The notes: generated from the letters alone by a model not told the origin. Counted from the stretch's first letter, positions 12,201 through 26,923 are shown. The stretch is 64,000 nt of DNA from Acridotheres tristis (GCA_037013685.1 CM072887.1:87068347-87132346); one strand, 5' to 3'. Translations and numbers: made by a program.

Positions 12201-14954
12201 TCTGGAGGACAGATTAGTCATGCAGAAAAATACTTTTCTTTCCTACTTGTCATTTCTGTGATCAATGCTAGCTTCTGTGAAAAGCAGAGTATGATTTGGG
12301 AAACAGAAATATACCGTGGTTTTTGGTTTGCTTTCTCATTGAAAGTTAAAGTGGAAGCAAAATTTGAAATACTGTTTCTCTTTATGAAATTATCATTGCA
12401 AAAGAGAATTAGAAGATGATCTGTAAAGGCACAAAAACTTTACAGAGATAATATGTGCTTAAATACCAAGATTTGCATCTCAGATATAAAGATATTTTGA
12501 GAATGGAAATCAAGAGCCTTAAAAGTTTATTTCCAATTTTTTCCACATTAAAATCCCAGTTGCAATTTTATCAAAACTTAGGATAACATGCTTGAATTTT
12601 GCTCAGTTATGAGGAAATAGGTATAAGTATCTATATATGAAGTCCTTTGGGGAGAGCTATGATTTACAGCCCTGGATCTTCTGCAACTAGAAAACTAAGG
12701 AATAAGAAGGAGCTATAGCTTCCCTATAAAATGCCAGTAGAAGAAACCAGATAGTTTTCATACTCCATGCAAGTATTGTGGTATTGTGCTCTATTAGAAA
12801 GAAACAAGGGGTATCAGCTGTGTTTTTGGACACACTCATGGATGTGTGTATTAGGTATCCTTGGGGAGTGCCAAGTAGCTCAAAACTCTCTTGGATGATA
12901 AATGGAGAACTTAGTGGATAGTGAATAGATATTAGTGGTATGTAGTTGTTGAGCCATTCAGTTCTGCCAAGACTGAAGCTACAAGCCTGCCCAGAAGAAA
13001 AGTTTTAGGAGTATCTATCTCAAAGTCTTACATGCTTTGAGATTTCAGACATATTGGTTGTTAGCCTCAGTTTTGTAGGATCAGTGCTTAAGGCAGGTCC
13101 CAGCTCAAAGCACTAGTGTTGTTACACCCTTCATCTTCAAGCAAGTCTCTCAATTCAGGTTCAGTTGGGCTTCCTGGACACAGGTTCTAATGTCATTTGA
13201 AGACCCTGTAGAGGTCTTGATACCTTCAAGACAGCCACAGAGAATCCTTGATGTCATATGGGACACGGGAGAAACCTCTGCCTTGCTGGACTAGGACACA
13301 AAAGCTGGGATGTGTTTGTATGTCTAAAATGACAGGAGATCACTGTGCAGCTGCTGAACTGAGCTCTTAATGCCTGCCCTGTGGTCAGACGTGAGGTACC
13401 TAGCTTTCACACTGACACCAGAATCAGTCTTAAACTAGAAAACTCCACTGAACTGTGCTTTTGACTTCCAGCAGGCACTGATGAGAAAGGCTTCTTTCAA
13501 AGAAGAAAATTGTGTTGCTTATCCAAATGGACTTATATTTAAATTACATTCAGCTTCTCCAACCACCTCTTGAAATACAGGAACCCCGTTGATCCTTAGA
13601 CACTATAGATGATGAAATCAACAAGAAGAATGTTGCTTTTAATTTCAACAAGGGAAGTTTTCAGGTTTTCTAGAGGATCTGATTTTCATTCCTGTGCTGA
13701 CTGCAAATATATTCATCAGTCTGCCTCAAGGTCAAAACTGAGATACAGCTTTCTTCGGTTGGCAAGATGACTAAAATTTAAAAGCTAAAGGCTGGCTTTT
13801 AATCACCAGTGAAGCAACACAATGTTTATTTGCATACTAATAATTTAGTATTTTTTCAGCTATGCTTGTAACTAAGTGCTCTAAGTGTCCTTCCTCCATT
13901 TTATCAATCTGAGCCCAGGTTCTGGCCTTCTCAGATGTTCAAGGTGATGCTCAGGAGTTTATCAGTCACTTTACTGACATACCGCCAAACATTTTACCAA
14001 GGGAATAAATATTGCTAGCCCAAATGACTTCGTTCCTTTTTAATAAGTGATGCTAAATAGGCAAGTCAGTATTCAGTAGACGTCACTGAGGTCTGTGTTC
14101 TTCACTGGCTATTGGTATGTAAAGAAATACTGAAATCAGGAGGAGTTCCATTTTTTTTCTGTTTCTAGAGGGATACATTTGAGAAATCAACATCATAGGT
14201 AAGTCAACATCTTTTGCTTCTTCGATACATTAACAGATGGAGAGTCTGGTACAGATTTTAAGTCAATGAACTTTCAGCTGTGGTTTTTCTTATCTACTTC
14301 AGCCTCAAATAGAGTTCTTTGGATTCACAATGATGGGACTCAGAGGTGTCAAATATTTTCATGAGCCTGATTTGGATGTTCCTTATTATAATATTTTAAT
14401 ACAGAAAAATCATCGGTGAAAAAATACCAGTTTTCTGTCAAGTAATATTCCCTTCAGTGTGCAATGTCCTACAATCAGGAAGTATACTTTTGTGTATTTA
14501 TTTCCTTGTATGTTTAAGTAATTTTAGCTTTTAGAACTGAGTTTTATGAACTTACGCAAAAGATACCTTATTAAAATTAAAAATTGAAAGACTTAATTGA
14601 AGAAAATTAATTTTGAAAATTTAAATAATGTTTAGATGGGGTTTTTTTGTAATCATGTATACATTTTAGCAGTGGACTAGTCTTGACTGGGGGAAAAAAG
14701 ACAACGCAAACCTCTGTCCCACGGGTTTTCTGTTTCAAAACCCAACTAAATATTGTTACGAAGCACTGTATAAAGCACTGACACTGCCTCTGTGAATCAT
14801 GAAGGTTTTCTTTCTACGTGGATTCCTGAGTCATTGACTGTTACAATCACAGCTAAATCAATGTCTTTATTTTCTCCAGTGCATTAACAGAACAAAGAAA
14901 ATGCCAGTGAGGAGATAATAGTGACATTGTGGAATAGTGGTCCTACTCTCCAGT

Positions 14955-15660
14955 AAGAACAACCCCATGCAGAGCTACAGGCAGAGTGCCTGGAAAGCTG
15001 CCAGGTGGAAAAGGACCTGGCAGTGAAGGTCAACAGCAGCTGGACATGAGCCAGCAGTGATCCCAGGCGGCCAGGAAGGTCAATGGCATCCTGGTTTGTG
15101 TCAGGAATATGTGGAAATTATTGTCCCCCTGTACTCAGCACTGCTGAGGCCACACCTCGAGTGCTGTGTCCAGTTCTGGGCCCTCACTGTGAGAAAGACA
15201 CTGAGGGGCTGGAGCGAGTCCAGGGAAGGGCAATGGAGCTGGGGAAGGGTCTGGAGCACAAGTCCTGTGAGGAGCAGCTGAGGGAGCTGGGGGTGTTCAG
15301 CCTGGAGAAAAGGGAGGTTAGGGGAGACATTACTGTTCTCTACAACTGCCTGAAAGGAAGCTGGAGCCAGGTGCACTCCGGTTTTTCCTCCCAGGCAGCC
15401 AGTGACAGGACAAGAGTACATGGCCTCAAGCTGTGCTATGGGAGATTCAGGTTGGACATCAGGACGAAATTATTTACTGAAAGGGTTGTCAAGCATTAGA
15501 ACAGACTGCCCAAGGGAGCAGTGGAGTCACCATCTCAGGTGGTGTTCAAAGAATGACTGGACATGGCATTTGGTGCTGTGGTTTAATTGACATTGTGATG
15601 TTTAGTCAAAGGTTGAAGTCAGTGATCTTGGAGGTCTTTCCAACCTTAGTGATTCTATGA
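14955..15660 (+). mobile_element. CR1 LINE 3' fragment, reverse-transcriptase end plus 3'UTR
   Basis: Sense-strand CR1 landmarks occur in order: aacaaccccatgcagagcta, aaaaggacctggcagtgaag, a ctcagcactgctgaggccac block, cctgtgaggagcagctgagg, and the 3' end (gatcttggaggtctttccaa followed by attctatga). The 138-codon frame at 15083-15499 is a translation of this relic and not a host gene. The 5' end is truncated within the reverse-transcriptase region. Confidence 0.93.
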
Positions 15661-18600
15661 AGATGAGAATAACCTTCTACTGTTTTTTTTTTTAGTATTC
15701 AAGCAGAGTCTAAGAGTTAGCTGGCGTCTTCTTTGAACTAATAGTAAAATGTATATCCATATGTTTCTCCTTTTCTACTACAGCGAGTGCTGGCATATCC
15801 TCTTTGTTACTTAGCTATGAACAGTCTTTCCTTCAGTACTTCTAAAACTGACATAGTGGCCTTTTCAGCTTGCTAAGACCTGATATAAATTTCAAATAAT
15901 TCAGTTTTTAAATTCCTGTTAATATTGTTGTTCTTTAAAAGAAAGAAGACCTGCGATATAACTGGATTTTTATGTTATCCAGGGCAAGGTATTATTATAG
16001 CATAAACAAGATAAAGATGAATGTGTAAAGTGCTGAAACAGTGTTTAAAAGGAAATAGCAACTAAAAAATTACTTACGTACCACTTCCCTACTTTCTCTT
16101 TCTGAAATGGAATTGATTATGATATATCGCAACCTATATTTCATACAATTAAAGTATCCCCATATAAAAATACAATGAAATAAAAAGAAAGCTGAAAAAT
16201 ATAACAATAAAAATAAGCAATAAAAAAACCATATGTCAATTAATAGTAGAACAGGAATACAAATTGACTTGATATGCGGGCTTTAAAATTCAAATAGTCA
16301 AAAGAGCTAAAATCACACAAAATTATTTTCAATTCTGAATATGGAGCTAAAAGGGTTCTCATCTTAGTGAGAAAATCTAAGGAATAACTGTAAAATTTAT
16401 TCATTCAAAAAAACAGTGAAAACACAAGATTTCGGGTGTATCAGTCAAATGTTCACTGTAGTTTATATTGTGCCTCCACATCTATGGCCGGAGAAAAATC
16501 TCTTCCAAGATTTTCTTTTAGCAGGTAGTCTGCCTGTCACTCTTTATCTAATGTAGTTTTAAAACAGGAACCAGGAATTACATTTTCAGTTATGTTATTG
16601 GACACCATGAGTAGACTGCCCAGCAACTGGAGCAGTCATGGCCCAGGATGATCTGTAGACTTTGGGAATCCAGCCCTAGGCATGCTTGAGAAGGTTGTTC
16701 TTGAGAAAGTCTCTGCTTTTGTTGTCTCCATCACAGTGCTTAGAGCAGAAGAGGCATTATTAGATGTGATCTTCTACTTTATATGATAAATGAAAATCAG
16801 TTCTGATTTGCAGTCCATCAATATTTTTAATCCTTTTTTGTCCTTACTTTCCTGCACCAGGAAAGGTCAGAATTACTCTCCTGAGAAGAATAGTCTTGGA
16901 AAGGACAGAGTTGTTGTCCTTTTTTGCCTTTTCTTTTTGCTTCTTCTGTCTTTCTATTCCTTGGCAGGTATTAAAAGAATTAGCATAGAGTTGCCATTGT
17001 GTTTTCAGTATGTCAGTTTTACCTGTTTCTGTACCTTTAACCCACTTAACTCAGTTAATGGATGAAAGACCCAGTCAGTTTTCTGAGTTTTCAACCATGA
17101 ATGATTGGCAGGTAAAGACTAAGCTAGACCAAAGCCATTACAAGTGCATGGTAGAAAGACTGTAGCATTTAATAGGGGAACCTGTTACAATTCCTTTGTC
17201 TTCTTGCTGCAGTCTGAGAGCACAACACATCCTTGTTTCCATAAGAGCTAGGCGGCACCAGAGCCTTGGAATATGCCATGCACAGTAGCAGGATTTTTAT
17301 TCTCTATTTGATAGAGATTTTGTAACTGTGATGTGTATCACTTCCATCACCTTAAAAAATATATGCAAATTTGATCTGGTGCACAGGACAAAGGCCTGCA
17401 GAGTGAGTTGTGTGAGTTGCTGTGGAAGTCATTCTGAGATCTGTACAGACTTTCTGGGTGGATTTTAGTGCAGTAAAATTCCATCGGACTTTAAAGGTTT
17501 AACTCTGGCAGCTCATCTATCACCACTGATAGACACTTCCTTTAGAAGGCTTTCACTTTAGGATTCTACTAGTAGTATTTAACGTTCTTGATCCACTACA
17601 AAGACAACCAGTACAACAATTTCCTGGACCCTATTTGTGAAGGCAAGGATATGTATGAGATTTTTGTGAAGATTTGGGGGTCCTCACTCATTGCTGCACT
17701 GTCTGCTGATCAGTGTGTGTCTTTCTATGTGAAGGTTGCATTGACTTTGAATCTTTATATTTGAGTAATTTTTAAAAGAAAATGAAAGAATATAATAGAG
17801 ACATTGGAGAGTACTGAGAATACTGAGTTGTGAGAATGCATCTCACTGGTACAGTGGGATATATTTAGTCATATGGGATAAAGTTAGCACAGGTGTCTGA
17901 CACAAAGATCTATTAGGCTGTCAGACAGTCTCCCAAGAGAAATGGTGGATTCCCTACTCCTGACAATATTTATCATTTGATTAGAGAAGGCACTAAAAAA
18001 CGTGCTGAAAGGAGCAATCACATTTGACAAGAGTTTCTAATAGATGATCTGTTCTTTTCCATTCCAAATTTTTCTAATTGCATGCTCAAACTTCAGGGAA
18101 TAACAATTTAAAGACAACCTTTAAGTATCTCAGTAAGTATTAACTACTCTTTACCGTTTTGCTCATTATTATATTCACAAATGAGAAGTCCCATTACATT
18201 CTACATGCTTTCTTTTAATTATACCTGGCCTTTATGAATAATTCCTTACAAGATTGTGTTAATTGAGTTCACTCTTCTTACATATTTTTTAAATCCAAGA
18301 ATCTAAGCCTGCAGTACCTTTAATCTTTACTAAAGTGTATTTCCCAATTGAACAATATCTGTTAGAAAAATTATTATTGCTGCTAAGATGAGTAGGTACT
18401 TTGGATTCTACTCCTTTACAGTACACAGGATCAAGAATTTTCAGAAACATTTTTGTTTAAATGTGATTAGCAGCAGTTCAAACATTGCTGCATTCACTGC
18501 AACCAACACTTGTATAATAAGCTTAATCATTGTCATAAGCAGAAAAAACGAGTTCATCTCTTCTGCAACTGATATCAACATTTAGTTTCTTTAGTGACTG

Positions 18601-20614
18601 ATTTTCATAACTTTAAAGCACTAATTACTTTATTCATACTAATTTTCATTGCATCAGCAGTTAAAAACTGAGTACAAAGAAAAGTTTAATAAATTCAAAC
18701 GTATGTATATACATGGAACACCTTATTCAAGTTACAGCTTAAAAAATATAATCAAAGGTCACCATGGTACTAGTGAAATACTGTTTAGCTGGATGGCTTG
18801 AACCAATGCTAAATAAGGGGTACCACTGTTATGTCATCTATATAATCCTTTCATAAGGTAAGAAAAATGAATGGAAGAGTTAAAATGTTTATGTATGGAA
18901 TAAAAAAGTATGCAAAATGCTTAAATCACCTACAGAAGACAATTTAAAATTCATTGTCCAAAATTATTTTTAGAAATACTTTTCTGTAAAATTAGATTCC
19001 AGAAAATACGTGGTGAACTCAGATTTGGGATTTCATTAAGCAAGAGCTATAATTAATTAAAAAGGCATGGGTCTTCCAAATATTAGGATATAAAGATTCC
19101 AACATTAAGAATGCCTGAACACTCATCTAGACCAGCTTCAGGATTAATAAATAAATAAATCTATCTTTATTTGCCTTGGGTTTTGAGCACTTGAAGATTT
19201 GTTAGCTGTTATGCATTACTTACTAATTCATATTTCAATAAAGGATAAAAGTGGATCAAAAACAATAGAATTGCACAAAGAATTGACATATGTATCTTCT
19301 TTTCTTTTTCTAGACTCAAAAAATAGAAGGTTGTTTTTGAGGAGCTTTCTTTCTTCAGTGCTGCAGGAAAATTGTATAGCCGTAAATCATCATGACTTCT
19401 CCAAGTCTTTTCTTTAGGGGAATACTGTAAATTTGGAGATATGGGCAGCTTATAAAATTTGAGCATGTATTTGCTAGGCATAGTGTCTTGCATTTGGGCA
19501 AGTTGTTATTTAAATAGCCTACTTCCAGCATTAATAATTCATAATAGTGAAATCTGGTTTAAAATTAAATGCTGTTTAAGGTCCTGTTAAGCACCTGTGA
19601 AAGCATTTCTGCTCCTTGTTAGTACCACAGAATTTACTTGAGTGTTTAAAGGCTCTGAGATGGACTATCCAGTTTTCAAGGGTTGGAAAATAAAAAGTAA
19701 TTTTTTTAAATTCCCAGCCATTTAAGGCCTGGAAATGTAATTTCCTAGATTATTACAGAGTTTATTTAACATACAAGACAGTGTGTCTATCAAGTCAAAG
19801 CACAGTGAGATGCTTTAAGCCATCAATAGATTACTAAACTTGGGTAGAAGAGTTGTCACCTTTTAGTAGATACTTGTAGTTATTTCTGTATCTCTGATTC
19901 ACTAAATCCTACTGCACCATGAACAGAGCCAGTTCCATCTCTCTCTCTACAGCTATGGGAGCAACAGGATGCACAAGAGGTTCACCATCTGCTTTGCTGG
20001 AAATTTTGTAAAGAGGAATATTAGATATGATAAAGATATTAAAACCAACTGTGAGTAGTGGGTGTATTACAGCCCATCCTCCCTTGGCAGACGAAGGCTG
20101 CTTTCTACTCTATTAATTTCAGTTCACAGGAAAAAGAAATCTTGAATTTAAATAACATTTATGTGATAGAATGTCACCAGTAGCAACTTGATACTGAAAT
20201 ATACTATCACTGAAGTACTAGGTAAAGCAGTAGATGTCATCAGTAAAAATAACAATTAAAAACCCTTTCTTCAGGAATCTGAGAGTCACAGACAAATGCA
20301 AAAATGCATCTTACTGTAGATACACAAAGAAGATAACGTTGGATCATTTTTCATCTAGTCTTTCTTCTTATTACTAAAATAGGTCATTTTATTAATACTG
20401 GAAGAAAGCTATTTCTGCAAGACATTCTTGTGGAGTAGGAACTGAGTAAAGGATTGTCACACTGGTTAGGATGCCATTCCATGGGGAGAGGCAATATGAA
20501 AAGCATCACAAGTAAATGGGAGAGGAAGGAGTTTCAGTCATTGACAACAGAGTTAGGGGAAAGTGCAAGAAGTTAAATGGATGTAAGCAGCAGTTGATAG
20601 CACAGAATGTCCTT

Positions 20615-20850
20615 CTTATCTTGGGAACTAGAAGCAGTACTCCAGATGAGGTATTTCAAGGATGGAAGGATAGGACAGAATCCCCTCCATTGCCCTGCTG
20701 GCCACACTGCTTTTGATGCTGCCCAGGACAAGTGTGGCTTTCTGACTCCAAGCACACATTGCCAGCTCTTGTTGAGCTTCTCATCAACCAGCACCTCCAG
20801 ATTTTTTCCCTTAGGACTGCTCTCAGTATCAGCGATAAATTCCTTCAAAG
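20615..20850 (-). mobile_element. CR1 LINE short internal fragment
   Basis: Antisense CR1 landmarks are visible: agtactccagatgaggt, ctggccacactgcttttgat, gcccaggacaagtgtggctt, and gagcttctcatcaaccagca. Neither the 3' tail nor more upstream sequence is clear, so this is an eroded internal piece. The overlapping short frames on both strands derive from it. Confidence 0.85.
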
Positions 20851-22664
20851 CGTGACCTAACTTGCTTACCTTAAGATCAGTTATCTAAACCTAACACATC
20901 CGTCCTGGGCTCTTTTTATAGTAATTGGAAAGAAAGTTCTCATTTAAAGAGCAATTCAACTTGTTTTGAAATATGTGTCAATAGTATGAATTATTCTCTA
21001 AAAATATTTTATCTCTTCCCTGTGAGTCTTATGAGTATCTACTGCTAGCTTAGTGGCAGACAGCTTGCTTTTAGCTTTCTGTGCTAGGGCGATGTGGATG
21101 TGTGAGAACGCACGGATGTGGCCCAGTCACAGCAGAAAAGGGTGAGACAGCAACATAAAAGGAAGGCAAGAAAATACTGAAAACTATGCAAAGGTCCCTT
21201 AGCTGCTTTTGTTTCAGAGTTATGACTAGAGGGGGATATTTATACCTTCACCTTCTCTGAGGTACACGACTAAGTTTTGTGTACTGCTGGATGCAGCTAA
21301 TGAGAAGGACTATTCTGATTCTCTGACTGCAGGTATTCTCTGCAGGTATTTTTCATGTGCACGTGTTTGCTGGTTAAAATACTTAGTTGCATAACTCTCT
21401 TTATTCTGACTAACTGTGTTTTATTTTCTTCTTGTTTAAAGTTTAGCCATTTTGCAGTTTACTACTTTAGAAAGAGTTGGGCTATTTGTTGTAAAAAACA
21501 AATTAGTTTCAACTCTCTTACAATGTATTTTATCATGTATTACGAGGACATACATAAAATATTGTGAGTAGGGCAGTTTTCATTAGAAGTATTAGATTTA
21601 TTTTCCTTCTTGGTTTCACAGAGTTGAAACGTACCATTTTTCAGAGCATGCTGTGAAAATTCTATTTTCTAAGGCTATTCAGAGAAGAGATGATTTAAAC
21701 TTGGTGCATTTGAGTACAGGCTGTTATTGTTGAAACAGGGTCTTAACACTAAGAAGGAAATTCATGTTTAAAGAGATCAGATAGTGTTATATTATAACTT
21801 GTAACTAATGATACTTAAAATTTTGTTTGTATTTCTAATATATTTTTCGGCATCTGAAAATAGAAGAGGATTTGAGTAAATCTAAAAAAGTAAAATAAAT
21901 TCTTCTCAGTAGTCTCTTGAGTGTTGAATCAAATTGGTACTTAACTTTTTATTGGGTAGTAGAATAGAAGCCTTTTTTTCAATTATGTCCCTTTTTGCTT
22001 CTACACCCCTTTTTCCACTGACTATAATTTTCATTATCAGTAGTAGAGTAGGGAGTATTTCCTGCTTGCAAATACTAGTTTCAGATGCTGTTCTGAGATT
22101 CTCTGAAGAGTTTTTCCAGTCTTCCCTTTCTTGGGGAGAGACTGGTAAATACTTAAACAAGTTAGTTTTCAAATCAGTCGTTTTTTAAATTGAGCTCTAT
22201 TTTAAATTTTAATTAAATTATCAGCTTTTTTGTTATTATTTTTCATATAAATGAAAATAAACAATACCAAAACTCCTTAAAATCATCCATAATTGTTAAT
22301 AAACATTCTTAGTGCCACTGCAGCTTCAAATGTGTATTTCTGTTCTTTTATCTTGCATCCAAGATGTATCATTGTAGGGCCAGAGCAAATCCTAGTCTTT
22401 AGAAGACTCACTGTCCTTTCCCTTGACATAAAGTAAAGAGGTTTTGTTGAAGTTTTTTTTATGTTTTGGAAAGTTGTTTTAATAAGAAATTCCTGAGATA
22501 AAAGTAACCTGACATAAAAACCTAGCCTAGAAATGGCTATCAGTTTGAAGATTTCAAATAGTTCCCTATTGCATATTTATTTCTAAGTTCATTGTAGTAG
22601 GCTTTTTCTTCTGAATGATGGTGGCAGTTACTATGGGACAAAAAGACTTGTACACAGGAAAAGT

Positions 22665-22694
22665 TTGGTTGGTTGGTTAGTTGGTTGGTTGATT
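22665..22694 (+). repeat. TTGG microsatellite
   Basis: The tract is made of about seven TTGG units with one interruption (ttag at 22677-22682). It lies in the first intron of the window and is a likely length-polymorphic marker. Confidence 0.85.
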
Positions 22695-25317
22695 TTTATA
22701 AAAGCACTAATAGATTTAGAAAGTGCATGAAGTGCTACTCGAGTGCTGAGTAAAAAATTACACTGCATTTGGGGAGGGCATCCTGGGTTCTAGTCTCTGG
22801 ATTTGTACAGAACTGCTTTTGGAGCATCATCCTCATCACACATGGAGCAGAATATGTGAATTTCAACTCCTTCAGACTCATAACTTGCGATCTCAACAGG
22901 GTCTAGGTGGGAGCTGGTTGCTTCATCTCTCAAAGTGCCTATCCAAGAAGCATTAAAGTTGTATGTTCTGGGGATCTCAAGGTTAAAAAGGAGAAAACTG
23001 TTCAGTGAGTTTAAGACACTTCAAGGATGTGAAGTGAGCTATTTTGGGTCTCGGTTTTAGATACCTAAAGATGTGGTGGGTGTCTGGGTACAATACATCA
23101 TATTAAACTTTCAATAAATGCTGGGATGTTACTTAACACAAAGACTTCACCAGTAGGATTAGAAGATAATTTTCATACAGATTGGTACAAATAAAAGAAC
23201 ATTATCCAGAAAATGCTTTTTGTTTGTTAAGGGTACGTTGTGCTTTTTTACTTCATTTTCCAGCCATTCCATTTGAACCATTTGCACTGTATTGACCTGC
23301 TCTGAGCCTTGAGGGAGGTTGTTAAAGTCTGTAACGTGAACCCACAGAGGTGTCAAATATTAACAAGTGTTCTCTGCCCTGCTGATGCTGAACGTTGATC
23401 CACCTCAGACATCAAGAAACTGAGAGAGCTAGTTTGTAATTGTTGCCTTTCCTGTTCTCTCAGATGGTTGGGTAAGGAGGCTGAAATGTCTGTCCTCTAG
23501 CTATTTGGCTTTATATAGGAACTCCCATCACCCTCATCTTCACAGTAGCAGGACCCAACCCAGTAGCATACTAATCAATGTGACTAACATCTGTCTCCTG
23601 GAGTGCATTGTTTCTCTCATCCTGTCCCCAGAAGCAAGATTGTGTATTTAGCTAGATAATGTTAAATATATCACTGTCATCTGCAGGGATATGTTTTTAG
23701 CTGTCCTTTTTGCTGTGAGTTCATACTGATGCAGACAAGTCAAAACAGTGCATTACCAGCAAAATTGAAGACGATGGGATTTGTGTGGACTTCAGATTCT
23801 GGGAGAGGCCATTCCCAGTTCGAAAATGGAAACTCCCTTCTGCTCAGAAAGGTTTTAACTTACTGCAGCTGACACAGTGAAGGCACTGTGCAGAGTCCTG
23901 TCCTTCCTTCAGGACTTAGAGCACCACAGGGATGAAACCTCCCACCTGGAATCCACACTTACCTTCACTGCTGGCTAGCCCAGAGGAACAGGCAAATTTT
24001 ATATGCTTGACCTAAGGAAACATAACTGAATGCTTCCTGCACAGAATGTTTTCTTGAATTTAGGAATGCCAGTGAAGTCTTGTTCAATACCACTGGGGAG
24101 TTTAATTAGCAGAAATAATGAAGTACCAAACTAACTGTATTTTGTGTGATTATGATAGTATACTAGAGTGATTTTTTATTAGACTGCTGTTATTTTGAAG
24201 CTGCCTCATGCTGTCCTTTCTCCTCCAACCTGACTAAATTTTGCATAGCTTGTGTGGGGGAAAATTGCCTTTTGCTCTAATTAATATCAAGTCAAAGTTT
24301 TTTAAGTCCTCTATTTCCTTTAGCATTTCCCTTGACAGCAGAGTTTTCTTTTGACAACAAAATGTTTCAATGCATTTTAACTACAAATACTGACTCCAAA
24401 AAATCCTAGAGAAATTTTTAAAAAGGTTTCCATGCAGCATTTTTTACCTACTCTGTTGTCTTGTCATATGAAAAGAGCATATCAAAAGTCATCCCTTGAA
24501 TTATATCTTTATTTATTTATTGTGTGGTTCCTGAGCATTCTTTGGTTCAGAGACAGCTACAATGGATCACCATTGCCTGTGACTCCCTCAGTGGAAAATT
24601 CAGGCATTAGATGAGCTGAATCACCTTCTGAAGTCACTTGTGTCTCTCTGTCTTAGGCAAATTGAGCATCTGTCTGAGCTCTTCAGTTGAGAACCTCGAA
24701 GTAGATGGGAGGAACCTGTACTAAAGTGTTGGTTAATTTGTCACAGAAAAGCATGCCTTTAAAAAGAGTAGGACGCTTAGTAAAAGTAAAGGGGCTTACT
24801 CTGCATTATTTATAAAAGTCATATGCCATTACTTGACAAAAATTGTTTCTCATGTTTTGTTTTGTTGTTTTGCATTTTTTTAATAGACTGAATATTAAGA
24901 TTTTATCGCAAACACCATTCTTAATAGTGTAGAACAGTCAATATCTTTGACCTGCCATTTGTTCATTTCTCCTGTAGGTATTTATGGAACCACTTATGTA
25001 ACAAACTGCTCGGAAGTTGTTGGTTTTATTATCATTCATCAATATTCTACACAGATCCCACTGAAGCTCTGTGGTTTGGACAATGCACCGCAGTTTACCA
25101 GTGAATAAGCTGAGTTCTTAAATGAATGACTGATTTCTTTACTCTTACAATGTACAGGTTGTTCATCACAATTCACAGTTCTCTTCAGTCAGCTGCATGT
25201 TTCACATTATCGTGGGCAAACATGACATGCACGTGTTGATGCAATTTATTTTTACAGCTTGATAATACGCTTTGATTTATTGCTCTTCTAAGCCGTGGTG
25301 TTCTGTTTTCCCCTTAG

Positions 25318-25400
25318 GGATATGATGATGGATATGGGGGTGAATATGATGATCCAAGCTATGAGGCATATGATAACAGTTATGCCACCCAAACACAAAG
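25318..25400 (+). CDS. KHDRBS2: KHDRBS2 third-from-last coding exon (Tyr/Gly/Asp-rich tail)
   Basis: This 83-bp exon begins in phase 0 and ends in phase 2. It follows a pyrimidine-rich acceptor (ttctgttttccccttag) and ends at a strong donor (AAG/gtaagc). It encodes 27 whole residues beginning GYDDGYGGEYDD and ending NSYATQTQ, with six tyrosines. KHDRBS2 is a STAR-family RNA-binding protein that acts in the nucleus on alternative splicing through an upstream KH/QUA domain, which is not in this window. The tyrosine-rich tail is known in the family as a target of Src-type and BRK-type kinases. The GYGGEYDD and ATQTQ wording fits KHDRBS2 better than KHDRBS3 (which I recall as [23 protein letters not shown]) or KHDRBS1. 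Mammalian KHDRBS2, as I recall it, reads DDQTYE where this copy reads DDPSYE. The paralogue call rests on memory and is very likely right. Confidence 0.95.
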
Positions 25401-26923
25401 GTAAGCATTTATCTTTTTGCATTATTTCTACAAAATGCACTTCTTAGTTTTTCATGTAAATTTTCTGGTTTATTTTCCACAATAAATTTTACAAGATCTT
25501 GGAGTACTGTAGAAAGCTATCAAAACGTAATAATGACAATCATAGTTTGTACATAGAGATTCATATGATGTAAAAATGTAAGCAGCTACGCTTTTAAAAT
25601 TGGTACAAATTAAGTGTATTTTTTTAACAAGAAATTATATAATTTTCTTATTTGATGTTATTCTGAACTTGTTTGTGCCCTTTTTTTATCCTTTACTGGT
25701 GACAGTTTGTGAAGGGCATCTCATACTTATGGCTTTTACTGTTTTGGGAAAAAACAGAAGGAAATTTTGAAAATAGTTGTGATGGTAACCTGCTTCTGGT
25801 TGGCATCAAGGTAAACTATAGAAGAGAATTACATGCCAGAAGTAATGCTGAATCTGTTTCCAACCAGTTTTTTTCTAAGGAACTCTCAGAACTGATAAGT
25901 TAGCAAATTTATTTTTTTGTCCTTGTGATGTGGAATAATAGGAAAAGGCTACTTTCACATCTTATATTGATTTGTGTCAATAAGATGAAGCAACAAAAAA
26001 TATCCCTTTTTTATATACGTACACCTCACACACTCGTCCATTAATTTGATAGTCAGTGCTTGTTTATTAAATATGGAAAGGCACTTTTTTCACATTTAAG
26101 CTAGAGGATAAAAGGATCCTTCAGTCAGCTATTTAGAAAGTCCTCTTATGCATTGCTAAACATACTTATAAGGTTGTGGGAAGGCAAATTAAATTTTAAC
26201 AAGAAAAGACAGAGATTTTAACTGAGTTAATGTGGTTCTCACTGAGTGAAAAAGTGATGTATATGTATAGAGTTCTACACACCTAAGGCCAGAGGACCTT
26301 AAACTTGCTTTTCTGTTTAGCCATCTTTTTCACTGAATGCTTTGCTAATGTAAATGCCTGTCAGAATTATGTTCAGCTCCAGAACTGCTGCAGTGAGTGA
26401 TACTTCAGTGGATGAAAAATACTTTATAAGTATTTTTATATCCAGTGAAGTATATTTAAAAGGATTTGTCACACCTAAACGTGAACTCTATCAAGTGTAT
26501 TTTTACACTTTCAAATAATTGTACATTATTAGCTGCACCCGTCATGTCATTGTGTAGGTAGGTATTCTTGTCAAATGTACGTCAACTTTTCTTAAAAAAT
26601 TCAGCTTATCTTTTGTTACAAGAGTGAATTGTCACAGGAGATACTTCTTCTGATGTAAAAACAATAATTAGTTGGAAATCTCTTGCTATGACATTGCTTT
26701 ATATCATCTGAATTAACCTGTAATTTCTTTGCAAGTTGATGTTCCAGGCAACTAAATGACAAATATATCAACTTTATGAGAAGTGTATTATAATGCATCT
26801 AGAACTAGTAGTGATAATTTGATACAAGAAAAAAAATTATAGTCACATAATTTAGTCAATTAAACAGCTATTAAGTTTAGTCATCAGATATGTTTTCTAC
26901 TAATTTGAGCTACCTCCAGGATA

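Larger units (their letters stand above)
1..25317 (+). other. KHDRBS2: KHDRBS2 intron (partial, runs off the left edge)
   Basis: No exon-like coding segment for the KH domain or the proline/arginine-rich middle of KHDRBS2 was found here, so at least 25.3 kb upstream of the 25318 exon is intronic. It holds an LTR-like segment, four CR1 fragments and a microsatellite, annotated separately. The long stretches between them (for example 3000-5400, 6600-8750, 9250-14950, 15700-20600 and 20900-25300) are AT-rich unique sequence. I see only scattered short open frames there with no recognisable protein. Confidence 0.85.

Noticed and set aside
15083..15499. 138-codon plus-strand open frame as a host gene
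   Set aside because: It lies wholly inside a CR1 fragment whose sense-strand landmarks run in order on both sides.
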